Shown here: positions 23,119 to 35,329 of the stretch, piece by piece
How positions within the stretch are numbered: the first letter of the stretch is position 1
Layout of the letters: the number at the start of each line of letters is the position of its first letter
From: Larix kaempferi
Lineage: Eukaryota > Streptophyta > Pinopsida > Pinales > Pinaceae
Direction of reading: 5' to 3'
DNA length: 64,000 bases
NCBI GenBank assembly: GCA_027924585.1
Contig: BSBM01000426.1
Span: 1,660,001-1,724,000 of the forward strand
Notes under the pieces: model-generated
Databases searched by the model: none
Seen by the model: only the letters and a program-made list of their open reading frames with translations
What the model was told of the DNA's origin: nothing
Program-made: the position numbers and the translations under genes

Positions 23119-25259
23119 TTGCTGCTATGGACACCAATGTCGAGATACTGATTGAGCTTACCCACTTGAGGGGCATTAGTGTAGCTTTTAGTGGTGGTGA
23201 CAGGATTCGCTGCTCACTTGCATCAACCTTGGATGCAATTGTTGACACCATTTCACAATCTAGCAATGTACTATATGATATTACATCATATAGAGAAAGA
23301 AAAAGACAACAATATGCTGATGGGCTAGACTACAATGAAATAAAAAAGTTGAAAATATTCAAAGAGCTCATATTTGCATTGTTTAGGGAGCCTCGAATGG
23401 GGGAAATCCCAAATGTAAGCAGGCCGCATATCTCCATTGAGTGGTGCATGTTTCAACCATTTGTTGATAACTGGATGGATAGATGGTAAATGGTTTTTGA
23501 TATGCCACCACACAACAACAGGAAAATTCCCTTGTATTTTCTTCGAAAGATGTATGCAGAGTTTGTATTACATAAACATGTAAACTATTTTGACATCTTG
23601 CAGTTTTAGGGGATCGGTGGGGGGATGCTCCAAAACCGACCTAATGTGAGGCTTCGAGACCAGGATCTCCCTATCCCTGCACCTCGCAGGCAGTTGCCTA
23701 GGCCAGATGTCCCACCTGCACATCGTATTATTCCACAGACACGAGATGCATTTTTGAGTTTGGCACGGGCGGTTGTTCGCCATGGCACTATGGTTCAGCA
23801 TATGGCTGAGGAAGGGACATCTGTCCCTGGTGTGGTACATACACCAGCTTGTCACCATGCAGGACCATCAACTAGTGCAGGACCATCCACTAGTGCAAGA
23901 CCATCGACACATCCCCATCCTAGTACTAATCCTCACGAGTGCACATCATGTGGTCGTCCCTGCTATGGTCTTGCCTTAGATGTTGCCTTCAGTGGGTTTT
24001 TGAGAGAGGTATGTTGATGGTTAATTGTAATAAATTCTTCATTTATTTTCGTCTTTGTACACATATATATAGTTTGAGCTAATATATTAATTTTGTGAAC
24101 TTGCAATTGATGCTTTATGCCAGTAGCGACGCCCCAGAGCCGGATGTTCCAGACTCTACAGAGGGGCATGATGCTACCCATTTGGTAGGCCCATCTTATA
24201 TAGCACCTATTGTCGTATCTCACACCGAGATAAACATTTTAAAATTTCAGTTTTTTAATACTTGTTAATTTGTTAATTTCCACATACTTTACATTTTAGT
24301 TCACTAATGCTATCTATGGTCTAATCTTTACAATTATTAAACTTGCAGATGGCAGATCCTTCACTGGGGCAACGTAATGTGGAGGTAGCACCCATGGTCG
24401 TACTGTCCCATGAAACATCTGGGCTCCAGGTAAACAATTAAAAATGACATTTTTTAAATACATGTTTGTTTGTTGAATCATGCATGTCTAACTACATGAA
24501 CACTTGTTGACTGTAAGCACCATCCGAGACATCTGGACCATTGCCTGGATTTGTATCTCCCTCCAGGCCATTCGTGAACAAGGGTCGTGTGTATGTGAGG
24601 CGTTCTACTCCTAGAAAGACTCCAGCTACCCATGACCATGGGCTTACTCACACCATGGTAATGTATATCCTTCGATGATATTTGTTGTTTAACTTGAAAT
24701 CCAGTGCATAAATCATTTTTGTTAATGTTTGAATTGCATGTTTACTGCATCAGGAACCCGAGTTGTTTACTGAAAACCTCGCATCGATGGTTGATGCAAC
24801 AGTCAATGCCGCATCTGCAATGGCAACTGATCACAAATAGGTATGTAACTATTTCAACATTATCTTTACATAGTTTATTATTGTTGTCTATTGTTTATTC
24901 ATGCATTTCTAACTATTTCAACATTTTTTCATTGTAGCCACCACCAGCAGGAGCAGTTCCTGGCCCCCCTGGTTCGACCATCCTGGATGTTCAACTAACG
25001 ACTCCATATGCTACACAAGCAACGCAATCTCCTTTGTCAGTTGAGGTAAGATGTCCTTCAGTGACCAAGTGTTTCATGCACTTTCCATGCACCAGTTAAT
25101 AATTGTTGAGTTAATTATTGAGCTAATGTATTAGTGTACATAGTTAGTTGAATTTAACAATTGATATTTAATTTGCAGGATCCAGAGATGCACACTGATC
25201 CTAGAGATGTGCCTAGAGGATCAACGTCAGGAAAGAACAAGAGGAAGCTTGAGTTTTGA
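23119..25259 (+). CDS. Unknown multi-exon gene-like locus, possibly decayed
   Basis: GT...AG-bounded segments suggest exons at about 23119-23485, 23604-24008, 24124-24184, 24349-24429, 24520-24657, 24754-24840, 24938-25045 and 25179-25259. The fourth, seventh and eighth are exact multiples of three and join in phase 0, ending in STSGKNKRKLEF and a stop. The first exon encodes MDTNVEILIELTHLRG and a Lys/Glu-rich stretch. The second is rich in Pro, with GPSTSAGPSTSARPST repeats and CTSCGRPC. Phases of exons 1-3 do not join cleanly, the fifth acceptor is degenerate, and the sixth exon ends in TAG where CAG would be expected. I do not recognise the family. It could be a transposon-carried or host gene in decay. 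Confidence 0.45.
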
Positions 25260-25356
25260 TGTGTCTTATGGGATATATGTACATTTGGATACATGTACAT
25301 GTGGCTTTGATAGTTTTGGACACATGTGGTTTTGGATACTTTTGTATATATATTTC

Positions 25357-26288
25357 ATTAGAAAAATTTTGAGGTAAAAAAATGGCCTCAAAACAAAGAA
25401 AATGTACTATAAAAAACAACCAATTACATTCTAGTAGATGACATCATCCCCCTTGGTGAGGTGGCATTGCATGAGTTAAGAATGCTTATTTGTCAAATTT
25501 TCTATGGTGGATGAAAACACATAGTTAACCAAGGTAGTGGTGTAAGTACTTTTAAGTCATAAAGTAAAGTACTCATAATGATAGTCTTTTCATAAAATAA
25601 TATTATTGTCATTTTCAAGTAAAGTACTCATAATGAATGTCTTTTCACACTTTCTCATAAAATAATATTAGTGTCATTTTCAAGTGAAGTACTCTTAATT
25701 CATAAAGAAAGTCCTTTCACATTTTTTTATAAAATAATATATTTTCATTTTTATATTTTTAATTTTTAATTATATATTCACTCCATTCTATTTAATAACA
25801 TAATGTCAAACTAATAAAGAATAATAATAATAATAATAATAATGCAATGTGGATTATAATAATATTATTAATATTTTACATGTAAATAAATTCTCAATTA
25901 AATTACATTATATTAAATTCATGAGAAAAGTACTAAAGATAAAAATTCAACATAAAATTAAAAAAATAGCTCTTAAAAATATTTTTTATTATTTAATTTC
26001 ATTTGCAAGTTCAAGACAAATAAATGCTAAAGGACAATAAATTTTTGAAAATTTATAATGAATCTTAGTCACATCAATGTAGACTTATTTTATTAATTTT
26101 ATTTCTAGTGAATTTTGAAAAGCAACTCAACCATGGTTATTTATAGTGTGCATAGAAAATAGTGTGGGAGGTGACTTGTCATATATACCTACCCCATAAA
26201 ACCCCCAATTCATAATATTTTAATATATCTCATATTTTTGTAGTACATCTCTTAGGAGGCCATTTTTTGACCTCAAAATCTCTCTAAT
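25357..26288. mobile_element. Inverted-repeat element, about 930 bp, non-coding
   Basis: The left end ATTAGAAAAATTTTGAGGT with AAAAAAATGGCCTC (25357-25415) is repeated inverted at 26233-26288 (GAGGCCATTTTTTGACCTC, then AAAATCTCTCTAAT), about 55 bp with scattered mismatches. The inside is AT-rich with no coding potential. Both flanks carry related GGATAC.TGTACTTTTGGA minisatellite DNA, so the element may have inserted into that repeat. A target duplication is not clear. Confidence 0.55.
25558..25750. repeat. Tandem repeat of about 57-64 bp, three copies
   Basis: AAGTAAAGTACTCATAATGA, then CTTTTCA, ATAAAATAATATTA and GTCATTTTC recur three times with decreasing similarity, inside the inverted-repeat element. 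Confidence 0.75.
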
Positions 26289-26295
26289 TTACTTT

Positions 26296-26500
26296 TCGAT
26301 ACATTCACTTTTGGAGACATGTACATTGACTTTATTGTGCATGTACTTTTGGAGACATGTACATTAACTTCATTGGATACATGTACTTCTGGATACTTTT
26401 GGATATACATGTACTTTTGGAGACATGCACTTTTGGATACTTTTGGATATATATGTAATTTTGGATACATGTACTTTTGGAGACATGCACATTGACATTT
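26296..26500. repeat. GGATACATGTACTTTTGGAGACATG minisatellite
   Basis: Units built from GGATACATGTACTTTTGG and AGACATGTACATT repeat about eight times. A shorter related run is at 25262-25345 on the other side of the inverted-repeat element. Confidence 0.8.
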
Positions 26501-26509
26501 CACTTATAA

Positions 26510-27240
26510 ATGAATGATACATTTCACTTTATATTTGTTTTTCGGTTTCCACGTTTTCTTGTGTCAATCTAATGTGTTGATTTGTGTGGAGTATCTATTA
26601 CTCATGAATGCACTATGTCAAAAGAACAAACTATTATATTTAAAGGTTTCAACGAATTCACTACATGCGTGCACTAATTGGTATCTAATTAAAATTTGTG
26701 ATTTTGGATGATTATTACAAGTTATGTCAAAGTTCTTGCTCGTGTAATTTAATCAAACTAAATGCAATTCAATGTTTTTCAAGGTTTCAACGAACTCACT
26801 CATGCACACTAATTGGATAGGTGTAATTAAAATTTGTGAGTTTGGATAATTAAATTACAAGTTAAGTCAATGTTCAAGTGTAATTTAATAAAACTAAGTG
26901 CAATACATGCTACACATTTCATCAACGCCCAATATTTGATTGTACAATTAGATTTAACACTACATATGAGTAACTACATACAAGTGCTCAAAGCAACATT
27001 GGTGAAAGGAACAAACATTACCTCGGGATTCAACAAATAAAGTGCCTTCTAATGTTGGTTGGGAAGGATATGCTTGGTTATCCTTATGGCTTGGAGGTCA
27101 TCTTCATGTAGATAGGTACTCTTGTTGTCATGTGTCATTAAGGTTTTTTCATGTGGTAAAACCCTTCAGGGTCAGGGTTTGTTCATGGTTTCATTGTACT
27201 TGATTTCTAAACATATAATTATTCTAAGAAAGGTTGCTAG
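26510..27240. other. Unannotated interval
   Basis: No gene is recognised. Two related stretches (CAAGGTTTCAACGAA.TCACT and AATTAAAATTTGTGA.TTTGGAT) occur near 26645-26710 and 26780-26850, suggesting an old direct duplication of about 130 bp. Confidence 0.4.
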
Positions 27241-29945
27241 GATTTCTTCCCCATGAGGGTTTCCCGGGATAAAATGTTGTCTCCTGTCCCTGAACAACAT
27301 TTTCATGCAACTTGCAGCTCGACATAGCCTAGAAACCGGACGTCGGACCGACAAACTGTCGACTCCGTTGGTCCCCTGGCGTGCGATTACATCTAGGGGG
27401 CCCTCTCCCTCGTCTCCCCATGGCCCCATGGCTTCATTGTGCATTCATTTCATAAAATAGGGTTTTGCTCAATTTCATTGCATGCAATCTCGCATTGGTG
27501 GGTCAACTCTGCAAAAACCTTCCCCGAGCCAGTGTTGGCAGTGTTCCCACATTGGCATTTCCCACACACACTTGTAGGAGCCAATGGCACGCAATCTTCC
27601 TGTTCCGTTTGCTTTTTGGCTCCCTGGTGGAAATTCACCAAGTGTCCCTGAATGACATTTTCATGCGACTTGCAGCTTGACATAACTCGGAAACCGAACG
27701 TCGGACCGATGAACCATCGACTCCGTTGATCTCCTGGTGTGCGATTACCTCTAAGGGGCCCTCTCCCTCATCTCCCCATGGCCCAGTGGCTTCATTGTGC
27801 ATTCATTTCGTAAACTATGGTTTTGCTCAGTTTAATTGCATGCAATCTCGCATTGGTGGGTCAACTCTGCAAAAACCTCCCCCGAGCTAGTGATGGCAGT
27901 GTTCCCACATCGACATTTCCCACACACACTTGCAAGAGCCAACGACATGCAATCTTCCTGCTCAGTTTGCTTTTTGGCTCCCAGACGGAAATTCACCAAG
28001 TGCCCCTGAATGACATTTTCATGCGACTTGCAACTCGACATAACGCGAAAATCGGACGTCGGAACGATGAACCGTCGACTCCGTTGGTCTCCTAGCATGC
28101 AATTACCTCTAGGGGGCCCTCTCCCTCATCTCCCCATGGCCCAGTGGCTTCATTGTGCATTCATTTCATAAAGTAGGGTTTTGTTCAGTTTAATTGCATG
28201 CAATCTCGCATTGGTGGGTCAACTCTGCAAAACTCTCCCCCAAGCCAGTGTTGGCAGTGTTCCCACGTCGACATTGACCACACACACTTGCAGGAGCCAA
28301 CGACACGTAATCTTGCTGCTCAGTTTGCTTTTTGGCTACCGGACATAAATTCACCAAGTGTCCCTGAATGACATTTTCATGCGACTTGCAACTTGACATA
28401 ACTCGAAAACCGGACGTCGGACCGACGAACCGTCGACTCAGTTGGTCTCTTGGCATGAGATTACCTCTAGGGGGGCCTCTCCCTCGTCTCCCCATGGCCC
28501 AGTGGCTTCATTGTGCATTCATTTCGTAAACTAGGGTTTTGCTCAATTTAATTGCATGAAATCTCGCATTGGTGGGTCAACTCTGCAAAAACCTACCCCG
28601 AGCCAGTGTTGGCAGTGTTCCCATGTCTGCATTGCTCACACACACTTGCAAGAGCCAACGTCATGCAATCTTCCTGCTCCATTTGTTTTTTGGCTCCCGG
28701 ACGGAAATTCACCAAGTGTCCCTGAAAGGCATTTTCATGCGACTTGTAACTCGACATAACTCGGAAATCGGATGTCGGACCGACGAACCGTCGACTCCGT
28801 TGGTCTCTTGGCATGCGATTACCTCTAGGGGGTCCTCTCCATTGTCTCCCCATGGCCCAGTGGCTTCATTATGCATTCATTTCGTAAAATAGGGTTTTGC
28901 TCAGTTTAATTGCATGCAATCTCGCATTGGTGGGTCAAATCTACAAAAACCTCCCCCGAGCCAGTGTTGGCAGTGTTGCCATGTCGGCATTTCCCACACA
29001 CACTTGTAGGAGCCAACAACACGCTATCTTGCTGCTCCATTTTATTTTTGGCTTCCAGATGGAAATTCACCAAGTGTCCCTGAACGACATTTTTATGCGA
29101 CTTGCAACTAGACATAACTCAGAAACTGGACGTCGGACCGACGAACCGTCAACTCCGTTGGTCTCCTAGTGTGCGATTACCTCTAGGGGGGCCTCTCCCT
29201 CGTCTCCCCATGGCCCAGTGGCTTCATTGTGCATTCATTTCGTAAACTAGGGTTTTGCTTAGTTTAATTGCATGCAATCTTGAATTGGTGGGTCAACTCT
29301 ACAAAAACCTCCCCCGAGCCAATGTTGGCAGTGTTCCCATGTCGACATTTCCCACACACACTTGCAGGATCCAACGACACGCAATCTTCCTGCTCCATTT
29401 GCTTTTTGGCTCCCGACGAAAATTCACCAAGTGCCCCTGAACGACATTTTCATGCAACTTGCAAATTGACATAACTCGAAAGCCGGACATCAGACATAAC
29501 CCCGTTGGTCTCCTGGCGTGCAATTACCTCTAGGGGGCCCTCTCCCTCATCTCCCCATGGCCTAGTGGCTTCATTGTGCATTCATTTCATAAACTAGGGT
29601 TTTGCTCAGTTTAATTGCATGCAATCTCGCATTGGTGGGTTAACTCTGCAAAACCCTCCCCCGAGCCAGTGTTGGCAGTTTTCCCATGTCGAAATTTCCC
29701 ACACACACTTGCAGGAGCCAATGGCATGCAATCTTGCTACTCCGTTTGCATTTTGGCTCCCGGACGGAAATTCACCAAGTGTCCCTGAACGACATTTTCA
29801 TGCGACTTGCAACTCGACATAACTCGGAAACCAGACGTCAGACTGATGAACCATCGACTCTGTTGGTCTCCTGGCGTGTGATTACCTCTAGGGGGCCCTC
29901 TCTCTCGTCTCCCCATGGCCCAGTGGCTTCATTGTGCATTCATTT
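27240..29945. repeat. Satellite A: 358 bp unit, about 7.5 copies
   Basis: GCTTCATTGTGCATTCATTTC occurs at 27431, 27789, 28147, 28505, 28863 (GCTTCATTATGC variant), 29221, 29568 and 29926. Spacing is exactly 358 bp except for one 347 bp unit that lost 11 bp near 29500. Each unit holds CGCATTGGTGGGTCAACTCT, ACACACACTTGCAGGAGCCA, GGAAATTCACCAAGTGTCCC and a CpG-rich GGACGTCGGACCGACGAACC. Frames are open on both strands because the unit has few stops. They differ between units and I see no protein family, so I do not call genes here. Confidence 0.95.
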
Positions 29946-31400
29946 CATAAACTAGGGTTTTGCTTAGTGTGGGAGTGTGCAATTTTTGCACACGGGGGTC
30001 AACTTTGGAAAATCATCTACCGGGGAGGTATGGCTAGTGTTCCCAGCCTGAACCTTCCTAGACACACCTACAGGACTCCCCAGAACCCGGTTTTGTTGCA
30101 CGGTTGGAGTTCTATGCCCCCGACAGGTATCCAGCAGGTGTCCTTGAAGTCCTTCTAGTAGCGACACAGGACGAGCCATAGAATGAAGACCGTGGCTCGG
30201 ATCGACGAACCATCGACTCTGTTGGATTCAACACACCGGGATAGTGCCAGGGGTGCCCCCCCCCTCTAGCCCGGTGTCCCATGTGTCACCTTGCAGGTCC
30301 ATCTTGGAAACTAGGGTTTTGCTCAGTGTGGGAGTGTGCAATTTTTGCACACGGGGGTCAACTTTGGAAAATCATCCACCAGGCGGGTATGGCTAGTGTT
30401 CCCAACCTGAACCTACCTACACACACCTGCAGGACTCCCTGGAACCCGGTTTTGTTGCATGGTTGGAGTTCTATGCCCCTGACAGGTATCCAACAAGTGT
30501 CCTTGAAGGCCTTTTGGATGTGAGATAGAACGAGCCATAGAATGACAACCGTGGCTCAGATCAATGAACCGTCGACTCCATTGGATTCAGCACACCGGGA
30601 TAGTTCTAGGGGTGCCCCTCCCCTCCTTCCCAGTGGCTCATGTGTCACCTTGCAGGTCCATCTTGGAAACTAGGGTTTTGCTCAATGTGGAAGTGTGCAA
30701 TTTTTACACACGGGGGTCAACTTTGGAAAATCATCCACCGAGCGGGTATGGCTAGTGTTCCCAGCCTGAACCTACCTAGACACACCTGCAAGACTCCTTG
30801 AAACCCATTTTTGTTCCACGGTTGGAGTTCTATGCCCCCGGCAGGTATCCAGCAGGTGTCCTTGAAGGCCTTCTAGCAGCAAGACAGGACTAGCCATAGA
30901 ATGAAGACCGTGTCTCGGATCGATGAATCGTCGAGTCCGTTGTATTCAGCACACTGGGATAGTGCTAGGGGTGCCCCTCCCCTCTGTCTCGGTGGCCCAT
31001 GTGTCACCTTGCAGGTCCATCTTGGAAACTAGGGTTTTGCTCAGTGTGGGAGTGTGCAATTTTTGCACACGGGGGTCAACTTTGGAAAATCATCCACTAG
31101 GCGGGTATGGCTAGTGTTCCCAGCTTGAGCCTGCCTAGACACACCTGTAGGACTCCCCGGAACCCAGTTTTGTTGCATAGTTGGAGTTCTATGCCCCCGG
31201 TAGGTATCCAACAAGTGTCCCTGAAGGCCTTTTGGGTTCGAGACGGAACGAGCCATAGAATGATGACCATGGCTCGGATCGATGAACTGTCGAATCTGTT
31301 GGATTCAGCACGCCGGGATAGTGCCAGGGGTGCCCCTCCCCTCCGGCCCAGTGGCCCATGTGCCACCTTGCAGGTCCATCTTGGAAACTAGGTTTTTGCA
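29946..31400. repeat. Satellite B: 359 bp unit, four copies
   Basis: AAACTAGG.TTTTGC recurs at 29949, 30308, 30667, 31026 and 31385, spacing 359 bp. Each unit has GTGTGCAATTTTTGCACAC, an 8 bp hairpin stem, plus GGTATGGCTAGTGTTCCCA, GTTGGAGTTCTATGCCCC, and ACGAGCCATAGAATGA near TGGCTCG. The unit is alignable in outline to satellite A (shared CTAGGGTTTTGCTCAGT, and a CGACTC.GTTGG motif), so the two arrays are diverged sister families joined head to tail. Confidence 0.93.
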
Positions 31401-31401
31401 G

Positions 31402-31476
31402 GTCAATGACGAAGATTTTCATGATGATGATGATGGTGATGATGATGAAGATGTTGATGACGATGGCTTGGTCTAA
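31402..31476 (+). pseudogene. Terminal exon-like acidic tail
   Basis: Directly after satellite B, a perfect acceptor-like TTTTTGCAG precedes an open stretch of 24 codons. It reads VNDEDFHDDDDGDDDEDV then DDDGLV and a stop (31474). It resembles the last exon of a protein with an acidic tail. The same arrangement of codons is found repeatedly inside the GAT array at 35685-38215, for example ending at 36226. The parent gene is not identified. Confidence 0.45.
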
Positions 31477-31479
31477 GGT

Positions 31480-31870
31480 GGTGCTCTCAAATAGCTAATT
31501 CATTATGAAACATTTAACAAGACATGAATTAAATTTAATATAAGTGTATTGTTTAATATAGTGAGCATGAATTGAATTAATTTTGTTGGGTGAAGCCAAT
31601 AACCAACATGATGAACATAATATAATTTTAGGGTTTACTAATCATATGTAAAAAATAGCATATTCATAATCTTGACATACAAGAGAACTGTTGGCATATT
31701 TATAAACAACATAAACGTAAATTTGGCATATCAAGAACACAAAATTGACATATTCATATGAAACATACATGTGAAAATTGAGCATATATCAATATTTGAT
31801 TACAAATAGTATAAATAGTATAGTATTAAAAGTATGTAACGTACCTCATCATGCTAGATCCCACCTATTA
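31480..31870. other. AT-rich interval, nothing recognised
   Basis: AT-rich sequence between the acidic exon and the 3' end of the minus-strand DDE-like gene. The motif GGCATAT/GACATATTCATA recurs loosely. It may include the 3' flank of that gene. Confidence 0.5.
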
Positions 31871-34663
31871 TCATACAACCAAGCCCTCCGGATCATCTCT
31901 TATGCTGATGGTCTCCATTAGTCTCTCGTGCTCTGTATCCGGTAAGAAGTAGCGTACCTTCGATGTATTTCAACTAGGCATTATTCGTACCTGAAGGTTT
32001 GTGCCAATGATTAAGTTGGTAAAGTGATACACACTTGCACCTGGTTTGTAATCCCTGTAAACATATCCACGCTTCTTTCTTCCATTGTTGTCCCGTGTCA
32101 AGTATTCACCTTTAACAACCATAGACCCAGTTGGAAAGTGGTTGTTTTCATCGTCAGTCATGGACATAATGAGAATTTTCTTTCCATCTATACAGCGTGC
32201 CAACCAGTATTCATCACCCCATTCAGTATCTTTTGAGGCAACCACTACGTTATGTGCCCTGCATTATATGATTGTAGGTATATGATCAAAATATTTTTCG
32301 TGCGATATAAGGCCATTAATGTGCATTTGAAGACTACGTAAACAAACAAAAAATGTTAAGGAAATGCATCATACCGGGTTGTACAAGGTCTCATACATGA
32401 TCAAAATCTGTAGAAATAGATGATTGGTCTTCTTCCAATGGATTTAACTCAACAATTGCACGCTGATCAAGTGGAAGTGATATGCGATCCCATCCATCAA
32501 CCCAATCCAATGATTCACACCCATACCAGTCACCATCACAACAAGGCGGGCAAAAACAAGCGAGTTTTCTGGTCCAAATTTCAAATACTGGGTTATCAGA
32601 GCTTCGAACCAAATGAAAGCCACAAGTCCCAGGCACAGTCTTGCATTCCCATGCATGTGAATGATCTATGTCTACCACCTCCCAAAAAAATCTCTCCACA
32701 TGTCTCTTTCTTGTGGATTCTACTCAAATAGTTGATTCCTCTCCCATTACTGACGTGCACCACCTGACTGTAGATTGAGCATTTAGAATAGTAGATTCTG
32801 TAGATACTTTCAATTCCTCTCTTCGTAGGGTTGTTTAGACACATGCTCCGGCTCCATCATGCTCTCCTTTACCATGCCCAGTCTCAAAATAGTTCCACAT
32901 ATGTGGCACTTTGTAGTTTTTATGCAATGAACACAACCACTAAAATATGCGTGCATTTTTGAACTGACCAGCACACCCATCAGACCAAATCCACTGTCGA
33001 TCCATCTGTATGTTCCTTCCCTTCAAGTGATCATAGAACATGATGAAGCAATGCGTACATAGTGGAAGTCGTGGCACCTATCATAACTTATGTAGAAGTG
33101 ATATTCCTTCAGAATTTCTCTTTGCTCTTCAGTGCTATTTGGATCATGTCTATGTGTGATATGGACCATCAAGGAAACCTGCTCAAAGTGATAATACTGA
33201 CTTTGGATCTCATTTTGAGGTTGCAGAGTGCAGTTCTCGGCAAAATCAACAACTGAAAGTATAGTACCAAGGGAAAATGTATCTCTGCATATTCTAAACT
33301 TCTCATCCTACCATCGTGCCACGTGGACATGCTGAACATATTGATGTGTCTTTTCAATAAATTCCTTGATGAAGTCACTAACTTGTACCCGGTGACACAA
33401 AATGATCTCAATGTCAATTTTTTGTTGTAAGTAAGGATTGAAATGTAATCATTACAACATAATTATATATATATAAATGCATACCTAAGATGTCACCAAT
33501 TGTATTTTTTTGCTTTCTTTCCGTGGGACTATTTCATAGTTGATATATTTGAAACTTTTCATGTCTGTAACCATTTTCCCAAATTCACTGTCTCCATTCT
33601 CATGAATACATTGGCTCAATAATGCCATTCCAGCATAGTTGGAGCATGTTCCATCCAAACAAGATTTTGCATAGTATGTTTGCCCCTCAGGCCTATTGCA
33701 CATGATGCTATGAATGAATTCTCTTGATGAAGTTAGTGATATTGTCATGGAGCAATCCTGCACATGGTTAGTATGCAACACACGACGAATGTACAAAATT
33801 TTTTCATAATAATATTCATATTCTACATGGTATCTACAACAACAAGTGTTACGAAGAGTATTTATTCTAACATACCATGGCTTACATTTCTCAAAAGATC
33901 TTTTCCCCAATTTCAATTGTCTATGCTCAATCCTAAATTTCTCGTAAAGTTCTGTCTATGTTATATCAAGAAGATGCTTAGTATGTGGTTCACGATCCTT
34001 TAAACCCCTTCTTAGTTTTAGTACATCCTTTCAGTTTGAAGAAGGCCTTGTGTGATCATGGAATTGTACCATGTAGCGCATCACCAAGACGCTCTGGCGT
34101 TTCAGTAGTAGCTTGGTGTCCTTCATTCTCTTCCTGGTAGTTGGATGGTGGAAGTCCAACATCCTCATCGATGGTCTGTGGAAGTCCAACATCCCCTTGC
34201 GGAAGTCCAACATCCTCATCGATGGTGTGGATAACATTCTCTTCTTCAACAGTAGGCAAAATGTCCAACGCCTCTCTGACTTCATCGCTTGTATAACCAC
34301 ATCCGGATAGCAAATTGGGTGTTTCTTTGTGAGCTTCACTTGAGATGGTAACTTATCACTTTGACTTGAAGTGGGAATTGAAACATCCCCTAATGAGCAC
34401 CTACGTTTTGCTTCTTGATTACTTCCATGGGGTGCTTGTTCAACAACTATTGTGGAAATTGAAGGTCCCTCTTGTCGTGGATTAATAGGATGAACCGTGG
34501 TATCCTCTACAATTGGATTTGGATTAGTTTCCAAAGAAAGCCTCCAATTCATCATGTATATTCTTTTCTTTTCTTTCTCTTCTTCAATGACTTCTTGAGG
34601 TCTCTTCTTCCTTGTTGATTTGTTTACTCGGTTATGTGCATTCCCCATCACCACAATGATCAA
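31871..34663 (-). pseudogene. DDE-like protein of an uncharacterised family, spliced and decayed
   Basis: From the Met at 34663 the N-terminal part is basic (NKSTRKKRPQEV). It is followed by repeated DVGLPQ units (about 34160-34240) after a one-base frame change near 34313. Next comes a Cys-rich segment, KPWYVRINTLRNTCCCRYHV (about 33860) and CLDGTCSN (about 33640). The central part has TILSVVDFAEN (about 33240), WIWSDGCAGQFKNARIF (about 32980), and NYFETGHGKGEHDGAGACV (about 32900). The C-terminus includes DDWYGCESLDWVDGW-like and DTEWGDEYWLARC, ending EGLVV at 31871. Introns with GT/AG are seen near 32273-32395 and 33424-33483. The aspartates in VDFAEN and WSDG plus the later acidic residue suggest a DDE-type nuclease, but this is inference. 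Several stops and indels make this copy inactive. I know the same motif set as uncharacterised, widely scattered eukaryotic proteins. Confidence 0.6.
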
Positions 34664-34669
34664 TTCAAT

Positions 34670-35120
34670 ATAGTTTGTTTTTGTTGCTCCTCAATTACAA
34701 GCTCTTCAATAATAAGCAAATGGAAGTTAAATCATAAATTGTTTGGGCTCTTTGATTCTCTTATACACTTGTGTATATCCACCATCACCATGAAATGGTC
34801 TTGAATCTTGATATCTTATCTTGTGTGCTCCTCAAATATAGGCAAAATGTATCTTTCAAAGGCCTTATCTTTGGTGTTATTCAATTGGAGATTCTTCAAG
34901 CTTACTGATTATCTTCTTCAAATATGGCCATATAACCCAACACCACACTGAGCAACCATGAAAGATGTCCTCAATGCTGCACCTACATAAAAAAAAATAA
35001 TGATGGAGTTGGTGTAGAGTGTGAGAATTTCCAATGGCAGGCTCGTGCTGTTCGAAAAATCACGGGAGTGTTGTTTTGGCTCAGCCAGAGTGAAGTTGCT
35101 CTCGGACAGGGATAGTCCAC
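34670..35120. other. 5' flank of DDE-like gene, nothing coding recognised
   Basis: No gene is recognised. AT content falls toward 35000-35120, where GGCTCAGCCAGAGTGAAGTT leads into a CGCG palindrome cluster. Confidence 0.4.
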
Positions 35121-35124
35121 TGTT

Positions 35125-35215
35125 TATGGAGTTACAAAACGTGCACGCGTTATATAAAGCAAAAACGCGTGCACGATATCTAGTGCAAAAACGCGTACGC
35201 GATATTGTCAAGCAC
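35125..35215. repeat. CGCG palindrome cluster, copy 3
   Basis: AACGTGCACGCGTTATAT, AAACGCGTGCACGATATC and AAACGCGTACGCGATATT follow each other at about 32-33 bp spacing. Many CpGs are kept in DNA that is otherwise AT-rich. It lies upstream of the CT-rich tract and GAT array. Confidence 0.8.
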
Positions 35216-35329
35216 AATAAATAGGTTAGGTGCATGGTTAGGGCAACGAACAAAATCCAAAGAAAACTAATAATTTATATGGTTACATACAAAACAAATG
35301 TTTTTAGTGTGGGGACAAATGTTTTGTAT

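Noticed and set aside
27172-31391. Many open frames of 60-107 codons in both strands of the satellites
   Set aside because: They repeat with the 358/359 bp unit, occur on both strands at once, differ in length by point changes, and match no family.
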